The translations under genes and the position numbers were made by a program. A DNA stretch of 64,000 bases from Streptomyces cyaneochromogenes (GTDB taxonomy: Bacteria; Actinomycetota; Actinomycetes; Streptomycetales; Streptomycetaceae). Where the stretch lies: positions 8,370,001 to 8,434,000 of the forward strand of contig NZ_CP034539.1 of assembly GCF_003963535.1 (NCBI RefSeq), read 5' to 3'. Below the pieces are notes generated by a model. It made no database searches, was not told the origin of the DNA, and was given only the letters and a program-made list of their open reading frames with translations. Of the stretch, positions 26,775-33,600 are shown one piece after another; the first letter of the stretch is position 1, and every line of letters starts with the position of its first letter.

Positions 26775-27257
26775 TCAGGCGTGCCCAGGGACGGCGATGC
26801 GAAGATCGAGGAGTTGTTGCGTATGCACGGGCACGTGGTCTTCGGCGAGGCCATCGATGAGGCTCGACAGTGGAATCGGCTGGTCCAGCACGAGTGCGTC
26901 GTTGGACAGGAGGAGCGACGGCACCAGAACCGTGGCGGCTTCCGCGTTGAGCTGGTCGGCGATGTCACACAGGACGGTGGCCTGGCTCCGGACATGATCA
27001 ATCAGGTCCGCCCGGCCCGAGTGCTCGGCGATGATCCGGTCAAGATTCCAGCGGTCGAGGGAGACCCGGTTGTCGAAGGTGGGCCGCGAGCCGGCGACGA
27101 CGCCCATGGCAACCGCTGCGATCGAGGCGTCGACGCTGAGGAGATGAGCCAAGATCTGGTCGGCGTTCCATCCTCCATCGTCCGCCTCGCCGAGGTCGGG
27201 GGTGGCCGCTGCATCGAGCAACCTGTCGTAGGCGCTGCGAAGGGCTGTCGTGTCCAT
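26775..27257 (-). CDS. DinB/maleylpyruvate-isomerase-like four-helix protein
   Basis: 160 aa from ATG 27257, with AAGGGAAG upstream. WNADQILAHLLSVDASIAAV near residues 30-50 has the position and first His of the DinB-like metal site. The other two His are not obvious: EHSGRADLIDHV and HVPVHTQQLL are candidates. The family uses mycothiol or similar thiols as cofactors. It is the third gene of an operon after an SRPBCC protein and an ArsR regulator; the gap to the ArsR gene is 13 bp. Confidence 0.72.
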   Translation of the reverse strand: MDTTALRSAYDRLLDAAATPDLGEADDGGWNADQILAHLLSVDASIAAVAMGVVAGSRPTFDNRVSLDRWNLDRIIAEHSGRADLIDHVRSQATVLCDIADQLNAEAATVLVPSLLLSNDALVLDQPIPLSSLIDGLAEDHVPVHTQQLLDLRIAVPGHA

Positions 27258-27270
27258 AACGTGCTTCCCT

Positions 27271-27639
27271 TCAGTCGGGGCGTGTCGAACTCGAATCCCG
27301 CTCCGCTGCCTCAGCGACGCGTTTGATGTTCGCCAACCGCCGGTCCCATTCGGCCGCGAGTGAGGCCATCCACCGTGCCGTTGCGTCCAACGCCGCAGGC
27401 CGCACCGCGTACCGCACCTCACGTCCGACCCGGCTGCCTGAAACCAGCCCGGCGGCGTCCAGGACGGCGAGGTGCTTGACCACCGCCTGCCGCGAGATGG
27501 GAAGTCGTTCGGCGAGCGTCGTTGCAGTGGCCTCGCCCTGTGCGGCGAGCAGATCAAGCAGTTGGCGTCGCGTCGGGTCGGCCAGCGCACCGAGGACGCT
27601 GTCGACGACCTCGGCGGCGCCGGGAGGTTCTTCCGTCAC
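27271..27639 (-). CDS. ArsR-family winged-helix repressor
   Basis: 122 aa from GTG 27639, which overlaps the stop of the upstream SRPBCC gene (GTGA). VLGALADPTRRQLLDLLAAQ opens the winged helix, ERLPISRQAVVKHLAVLDAA is the recognition part, and GLVSGSRVGREVRYAVRP the wing. No metal-binding Cys pair is seen, so this is the metal-independent kind usually found with SRPBCC/AHSA1 genes. It very probably binds the palindromes at 28111-28172 upstream of the operon and represses it. Confidence 0.9.
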   Translation of the reverse strand: MTEEPPGAAEVVDSVLGALADPTRRQLLDLLAAQGEATATTLAERLPISRQAVVKHLAVLDAAGLVSGSRVGREVRYAVRPAALDATARWMASLAAEWDRRLANIKRVAEAAERDSSSTRPD

Positions 27640-28082
27640 GTGGAGGGCTGTTCGGCGCGTGCCTTGAGCGCGTCGAGCTCCAGGGGCCAGCCTTCGCTGT
27701 GGTCCTTCAGATTCTGACTGCGCAGCTCCTCGGACCCTGCCAGCGCCGCGAACCCGCTCTCGACGACGCGCAGCCGCGTCTGGTCGCCTTCCGGGGTCAA
27801 CGTGAACTCCACGAGGGTGCTGTTGTCCTCGCGCAGCTCTTCTCCGGGGAACGCGCTGGTCCAGCGGTATGCCAGGTACGTCGGCGGCTCGACCTTCTCC
27901 ACGCGCACCGGGAAGTCGCCGTGCTCGGCGTTCTTCACCACCATCGACTCGCCCTCCTTGGCCACGGTACCGGCCAGGCTCGCTTTGTCGGCCACCCAGA
28001 ACCCGGGTTGGGCCACCAGCGACCAGACCCGCTCCAGGGGTGCCGCGATCAGGGTTTCGCGTTCGATCCGGTCCGCGCTCAT
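27636..28082 (-). CDS. SRPBCC (AHSA1-like) protein
   Basis: 148 aa from ATG 28082, chosen because GGAGGAG sits 6 nt upstream; two further in-frame ATGs lie at 28097 and 28106. START-like hydrophobic-ligand fold: IERETLIAAPLERVWSLVAQ at the N-terminus, PTYLAYRWTSAFPGEE in the middle, and LVEFTLTPEGDQTRLRVVES. Proteins of this kind bind small hydrophobic molecules. First gene of the SRPBCC - ArsR - DinB-like operon. Confidence 0.86.
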   Translation of the reverse strand: MSADRIERETLIAAPLERVWSLVAQPGFWVADKASLAGTVAKEGESMVVKNAEHGDFPVRVEKVEPPTYLAYRWTSAFPGEELREDNSTLVEFTLTPEGDQTRLRVVESGFAALAGSEELRSQNLKDHSEGWPLELDALKARAEQPST

Positions 28083-28110
28083 GAGGGACTCCTCCATCGT
28101 CGACATCGAA

Positions 28111-28172
28111 TGCAACCCCAGAGTTGCACATCGACCCCCTAGGCGCAACCCAAAGGTTGCACCTAGGGGGTC
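28111..28172 (-). promoter_or_regulatory. Nested palindromes upstream of the SRPBCC-ArsR operon
   Basis: Two inverted repeats share the half-site GCAAC/GTTGC. TGCAAC-N6-GTTGCA is at 28111-28128. GCAACC-N4-GGTTGC is at 28145-28160, itself enclosed by an 11-bp inverted repeat (GACCCCCTAGG at 28133, CCTAGGGGGTC at 28162). The second structure is a 40-nt hairpin with one mismatch and a CAAA loop. The repeated half-site suggests two ArsR dimer sites; the outer arms could also act as a terminator for either side. Confidence 0.65.
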
Positions 28173-28309
28173 ATCGTTGGTTGGTGATGATGGATGGAGG
28201 CTGGGTGAGGGCCGTGAGGCTGCTCAAAGACCGTAATGGTCGCGTCCCACCAGCGGTCGGCACATCCGTGCGCCTCGGCCACGAAACCAACCGCCGCGTC
28301 AACCCCCGA

Positions 28310-28737
28310 AGGACTTCCGGAGGTGTAGGAGGGCCCGCGCAGGCCGCCTACGAGGTCGGCAGGGACTGGTGCGACGTCCTCCCGCTGGAGGGCGGCAGGA
28401 CCGCTCTCGTCGTGGGCAACGTCATGGGCAGCGGCATCGAAGCCGCCGCCACGATGGGTCGCCTGCGCGCCGCCACCGCCGCCTTCGCCGACCTCGACCT
28501 GGAGCCCGACCAGGTCCCGCAGCGCCTCGACACGAGCACGTCACGGTTGGAGCAGTACATCGCCACCTGCCGTTACGCCGCCTACGATCCCCACCGCGGC
28601 GAGTGTCACATCGCCAACGCCGGACACCTGCCACCCGCCCTCGTCCGCGGCGGCGGCCACCCCCGACTGCTCGACCTGCCCACCGGCACCCCACTCGGCG
28701 TCGGCGGCGTCCCACCGGACGAGTTGCGCGCAGTTAC
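28310..28737 (+). pseudogene. SpoIIE-type (PP2C) phosphatase fragment
   Basis: A core segment of a SpoIIE/RsbU-like Ser/Thr phosphatase: YEVGRDWCDVLPLEGGRTAL, VVGNVMGSGIEAAATMGRLR, IATCRYAAYDPHRGECHIAN and AGHLPPALV, ending at PLGVGGVPPDE. The usual GD(V/M)MGHG metal-binding motif reads GNVMGSG, with Asn replacing the Asp. Everything after GVPPDE that would carry the TDGLVE segment is missing, and no start is convincing. It is a decayed remnant of an anti-sigma-factor-pathway phosphatase. Confidence 0.72.
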
Positions 28738-28812
28738 GCACCGTCGTCCGGCCGCCCTCAACAGGCTCATCGCAGCCTGTCCGAGCGCGACGAGACGTGC
28801 GCCGCGAACGAG

Positions 28813-29271
28813 CTATGCACCCTCGTTGTCGCCGCGCAGGGAATGGATCATGCTCTGCAGGATCCGGAACGCGTCCTCCTCCTCGGTCTCGTTCAGGCCG
28901 GCCAGCATTCTGGCCTCGACGGACCGGACGGCTGCGCTCGCCTTCTCGAGGCTTCGTCGGCCGCGGGGCGTGAGCCGCGTGGGAAGCGCCTTCCCGACGG
29001 GTGCCTCCGCGGGCCTGGTCACGTAGCCGTCTCGTTCCAGGGCCTGGAGCAGTACGTTCATCGTCTGCCGTGTCACGAACGCGCCCCGCGCGAGCTCGGA
29101 GTTCGACAAGCCCGGTCGTTGCGCCAGCAGCTCGAGGCAGGAGTAGTGGGTCACGCTCATCCCGAGCGGCCGCAGCACTTCCTCCATGGCCGCGCGCAGC
29201 GCGCTCGACGCTTCTTTGAGCAGGTAGCCCAGTGACGTCTCCAGGTCGACGCCGACACCTTCTTGCCTCAT
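28813..29271 (-). CDS. MarR-family regulator
   Basis: 152 aa from ATG 29271. The winged helix is SVTHYSCLELLAQRPGLSNS, ELARGAFVTRQTMNVLLQAL and RDGYVTRPAEAPVGKALPTR, with long dimerisation helices on both sides. The start codon lies within the first TGTCAG palindrome of the divergent promoter, so the regulator almost certainly controls itself and the VOC gene at 29335. No Cys is found in the DNA-binding part, so redox sensing of the OhrR kind is unlikely. Confidence 0.92.
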   Translation of the reverse strand: MRQEGVGVDLETSLGYLLKEASSALRAAMEEVLRPLGMSVTHYSCLELLAQRPGLSNSELARGAFVTRQTMNVLLQALERDGYVTRPAEAPVGKALPTRLTPRGRRSLEKASAAVRSVEARMLAGLNETEEEDAFRILQSMIHSLRGDNEGA

Positions 29272-29315
29272 GTCAGTATTCTGACATAGGTTGATGCGTG
29301 TCAGAAAACTGACAC
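29271..29315. promoter_or_regulatory. Two MarR-type palindromes in a divergent promoter
   Basis: TGTCAGTATTCTGACA (29271-29286) and GTGTCAGAAAACTGACAC (29298-29315) are perfect inverted repeats sharing TGTCAG-N4-CTGACA. Their centres are 28 bp apart. They occupy the space between the MarR start codon and the VOC ribosome-binding site. Confidence 0.75.
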
Positions 29316-29334
29316 GAAGAGAAGGAGTGTCATC

Positions 29335-29703
29335 ATGCCCGCCACCGGCCCCGACTTCATCTCGCTCCAAGTGCGCGACCTCGACGCTTCGCAGGCGTTC
29401 TACGAGCAGTACCTGGGCCTCGTCCGCTCGCCGGCCGGACCTGCGCACGCCGTCGTCTTCGAGACGAAGCCGATCGCGTTCGCCGTCCGCGACGTCATTC
29501 CCGGCACCGACCTCGCATCCGTCGCTCAGCCCGGTATCGGTGCCGCGATCTGGCTCCACGCCACCGACGTCCAGGCCATCCACGACGCACTCGTCGCCGA
29601 CGGTCACACCATCGTCTCCGCACCGATCGACGGTCCCTTCGGGCGGACGTTCACCTTCGCCGACCCCGACGGCTACCAGGTCACGCTCCACGACCGCGCT
29701 TGA
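29335..29703 (+). CDS. VOC-family protein (glyoxalase/bleomycin-resistance fold)
   Basis: 122 aa. FISLQVRDLDASQAFYEQYL at the start, and FTFADPDGYQVTLHDRA at the C-terminus, are typical of vicinal-oxygen-chelate proteins. Metal ligands expected near the start and end are not clearly conserved: the first His is replaced by Gln in SLQV. It may therefore be a binding protein rather than an enzyme. GAAGGAG precedes the ATG. It is controlled with the divergent MarR gene. Confidence 0.86.
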   Translation: MPATGPDFISLQVRDLDASQAFYEQYLGLVRSPAGPAHAVVFETKPIAFAVRDVIPGTDLASVAQPGIGAAIWLHATDVQAIHDALVADGHTIVSAPIDGPFGRTFTFADPDGYQVTLHDRA

Positions 29704-29826
29704 TCGACCAGACGCCACCGGACGATCATCAGCGGTTGCGCCCCAGGCCCGTGCGTGACGCTACCTTCTGCTCTGCTGATCTGACGACGTTTCGCTCCGC
29801 ACACCACGCCGGGCTGAGGGACCGGT

Positions 29827-30510
29827 TCAGTCCTTCGCCGCAAACGGCAGGCGGGTGAGGCTGCGGTCGTGCAGGCGGCTGAGGAGCAGCAGTGAGCAGG
29901 TGGCGCCGATCAGCGCGCAGAACATGTCCCACTGGGTGTCCCAGACATCGCCCTGGGTGGCCAGGAACGCGTCGGCGGCCTGTCCGCCGATCACGGCCGC
30001 CGCCCACTCCAGCATCTCGAAGACGGCGCTGAAGGCGAGGCAGGCGCAGACGGCCAACGGGGCGAGCCAGCGGCTGCCGCGCAACGGCGAGGTGCGCACG
30101 AGGAGTTCCCGGACCAGGATCGCCGGGACGAAGCCCTGCATGAGGTGGCCGAAGCGGTCGTAGGGGTTGCGCTCCAGGCCGAACCAGTCGCGCACCCAGT
30201 CACCGGCCGGGACCTCCGCGTAGGTGTAGTGCCCGCCCACGATCAGGACCAGCGCGTGCACGGCGAGCAGACCGCACAGCAGGCCGCTCAGCGGGAACCG
30301 CCGCCGCAGCAGGATCGCCAGGGGCAGGCCCACCATCACCCACACCGTCTCCAGCAGCCAGGTGGTCGGGTCCTTGGCACCCCACGCCGACGCCATGAGC
30401 GCCGCGGCGACGACGGCCACGAGAACGGCGGGCAGTCGGCGACCGGTACCGCCGGGGACGGATGGTGCGTCCGATGGCGAGGGGTTGACGGCCATGTGGA
30501 TGGCGGACAT
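29827..30510 (-). CDS. DUF2238/YjdF-like membrane protein
   Basis: 227 aa from ATG 30510, with GAGGAGC upstream. Six or so hydrophobic segments follow a short Ser/Pro-rich N-terminus: LPAVLVAVVAAALMASAWGA, LETVWVMVGLPLAILL, GLLCGLLAVHALVLIVGGHY, then a loop with ERNPYDRFGHLMQGFVPAIL, then CACLAFSAVFEMLEWAAAVI and WDTQWDMFCALIGATCSLLL. The conserved DRFGH, E and WDTQWDM residues in the membrane suggest an enzyme or metal site, but the family's role is unknown. Confidence 0.85.
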   Translation of the reverse strand: MSAIHMAVNPSPSDAPSVPGGTGRRLPAVLVAVVAAALMASAWGAKDPTTWLLETVWVMVGLPLAILLRRRFPLSGLLCGLLAVHALVLIVGGHYTYAEVPAGDWVRDWFGLERNPYDRFGHLMQGFVPAILVRELLVRTSPLRGSRWLAPLAVCACLAFSAVFEMLEWAAAVIGGQAADAFLATQGDVWDTQWDMFCALIGATCSLLLLSRLHDRSLTRLPFAAKD

Positions 30511-30568
30511 TGGGTGCTCCTCGTGTCTGTGTGGTGGCGCCATCCTCGGGGTCGTCGCGAAGCCCGGC

Positions 30569-30586
30569 ATGAGTACGCCTACTCAT
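30569..30586 (-). promoter_or_regulatory. Palindrome upstream of the DUF2238 gene
   Basis: ATGAGTA-CGCC-TACTCAT, a perfect inverted repeat with 7-bp arms, lies 59 bp upstream of the start codon. It resembles sites of NarL/LuxR-type regulators; the regulator is not identified. Confidence 0.45.
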
Positions 30587-30638
30587 CTGCCGTGTGGGGA
30601 CGCCTGGTTGGGAACTCAGCGGAGGCTCGGGCCGGAAC

Positions 30639-33600
30639 TCAGGAAGTGGGCGGCGGCGGTGCGGCCGGGTCCAGGTGGTGGCCGTCGTCCTTCACTCGGT
30701 CGCCCTGAGTGGCCAGCATGTGGCGGACGACGGGCTCCGGCATACGGATCACCACCGGGTGCGGCAGGGTCAGCTCCCGTACCGCCGTGCCGGCGCGGTC
30801 CCGCGCCCGGCCCGTCACGGTGGCCTGCACTCTGACATCCAGGGTGAACTGCACCAGGACCGCCTTCATCTTCGGTTTGGTCACGGGCATCGAGCCGGAG
30901 GAGTTCGCCATGGCGTCGTTCGTGCCGCCGGCGCCGCCCGCGTTGCCGATCAGCTGGTTGAGGCGGAACTCGGTGGCGTTGAGCACTCCTGCGCCGACCA
31001 GCGCGCGGGCGGTCCTGCTGTGATCGGTGCTGCTCTGGCCGTCGGCCTGGGTCGGCCGGGGAGCGGCCAGATCGCTCTGCCCGAGAGTCTCGAAGGTCAT
31101 CTTGCCGCCGAGACCGAGGACCTGCCCGTTGCGCAACCGCGCGTGCACGGAAGCCCGCAGGTCCTGCCCTTCCAACCCGGTCGCGTACACGGGCGGCAGG
31201 TCGGCCCCGGCGGCGGTGAGCAGCGGCAGCGCGCTGATCATCCACTCGGTGGACACCGCCTCGTCGAGGGCGTAGGCGGCCGCCTGTCCCTTGGCGCGGA
31301 ACCGGTCGCCGCCGCCGGCCGCCCGTACGGCGGAGCTGACCAGCTCCCGGACCTGGGGCGCGCCCTGGAAGCCGTTGACCTGTGCTTCCAGGGGCAGCTT
31401 CACACCCGCGTCCCGCCAGGCGGGGGTGAACGCCGTGGCGCCGCCGTCGCGGCTTCCCCGCGAGGCGAGAGCATGGTCCTCCACCGGCATCCGCACCCGG
31501 GAGAGCGCCTCCAGGTCCGAGCGCAGGATGCGATGGGTCAGTGCGGTCCTGCCGAGATCGGCGCGGGCCAGCCTCTTGTCGCCCTTGTAGAGTTCGAGGC
31601 TCGCACGGATCGGCACCCGCACCTTCTCCGAGGTCAAAGAGCTGTCCGCGACGGACTTCATGCCGAGCTGGCCGCGGCGCACGTCGGCGTCGCGTCGTGA
31701 GTGGCCGGACGCGTAGCCCATGCCCCCCGCTCCGCCGACGTTCCTCAGCCCACCGGTGCCGTTCTCGGGTCTGAGGGATCCGGCGAGGACACCCTCGACG
31801 CCGGTGGTGTGTCCCTTGTCGCGGGAGGTGGCCTGCTGCGCGACGGCCGAAGTGATGTACTCCATGTCCCGGCCGTCGCTCGCGGGCCCCGTCGACATGC
31901 CGTCGCCCGCCCTGCCGAGCTTGAACACCGCCCAGTACGGTGTCCTGCGGTCGTCGAGGAGCTCGACGGTGACTCCGCCGTCCATCGCACTGGACAGCAG
32001 CCCGGCGGAACCGTCCCGGTCGAGAACACGCAACAGCCGTTGCACGTTGTCGTTGCGGTCGTCGGTCTGGCGGCGGGGCAGCAGGCGTTCCACGAGGATC
32101 GCGTGCGGGCCCCGGGCGAGGCGGCCGCGCAGCTGTGTGAGCAGGGGGACGAAGTCCGGCAGGTCCTCGATCATGCCGAAGCCGAGGGCGCGGTTCGCCG
32201 CGAGCGCCGGTGCGGATGAGGTGGTCGTGGTCGTCGCCGTCGCGGTGTCCGTGTGGGCGGCCGGTGTGCGGGCGGCGGCCGTCCGGGAACTCTCCGCCTG
32301 CGTCTCACCGCTCGGATGCGGAGCCGTGAGGCCATGGTCGGCGGGCGGCGTTGTCCGAGCGGCCACCTCCTGCCGTACCGACTCCGGCAGCTGTGCCTCC
32401 GTCAGCCATACGGCCGCCGCCGCAGGCAGGGTGCGCACGCCCTTGGTGACATAGGGGCCCCCGCCGGTGACCTTGACCTCCGCGACCATGTTCAGCAGCA
32501 CATCGCACTGGACCAGGTACAGCTGGCCCTTCTTCGGGGTGTGGGCGTTGCGCTCCACCGTACCGGCCACGGTGAGCGCCTCGGCGTTGCTCCTGCCCGA
32601 GGTGTGGGAAACCGCCAGGCCCTGGCCCGCGCGCCAGCTGGGACCGGTCTCCACACCACCGACCGTGTACTGGAAGGCGTGGGAGGTTCCCTTGCCCTTC
32701 TGCCCGGTGGACTGGTGCCCGCCGAGCACGAAGGTCTCGGTGCCCGGCCCCTGAGCCAGGTGCAGGAACTTCGGGTTGGCCAGGGAGATCCGGGTCCCCA
32801 CCGCGCCGTTGAGCCCGGCGAGGCGCCGCGGATAGGTGAGGTTCTTCACGACCCAGCCGGCGGACGCGGCCTGCCGCAGCGCGCCCTGGATCGCCCGCTC
32901 GCCGAACCGCTCCTCGATCGCCTGCCGAGGCGCGAGCCCCTCCGTCGCGAGCGCCGGGTCCTCGCGCAGACCCTTGTCGCGGGCCGCCGCCCGGGACAGC
33001 AGCTGGAGGGCGAGGTCCCGTACCGGTTCCCCGTCGAGCGACTCCACCAGCTGCCACTGCGTCAGCAGTTCTCCCACGGACGGCCGTGGAGTGAGCTCGG
33101 CCAGATCGCCAATCCCCTTGGCTTCGAACTGGTGCTCGGCGGCGGCGGGCGCGCTCCGGCGAGCGGCGGACACGGCGGCGATCCGGTCCATGTCCGCCCT
33201 GTCCACGGTGAATTCGGTCGGGGTGAGCAGCCGTATGTCCTGTGGACCAAGGTTGAGGTAGGCGACCGTCTCGGCCTCCGGCACGTCCCGGCCCGGTGTG
33301 CCCGGGGTGACACCACGGAGGAGTTTGCGCGGCCTGGAGGTCATGGTGACCTCCACATCGAGTCGCATGGCCGCCGTGAACGCGCTCGCGCTGTCGGAGC
33401 CGTTGGACACGATGTCCGTACGGCTGGTGGGGCCGGCCTGGTTGCGGCGGGCGCCGCTGCGGTGATGCTCGTAGCGGGCTCCCATGGTCATGATGCCGGG
33501 AACCACCCGTGCCTGGCCCAGGAGCAGACCGCCGATGGACCGTGAACTGCCCCTGCCGCTCTGCGAGTTGCTGGTGACGCCGGCGTGGCTGCGCACCGAC

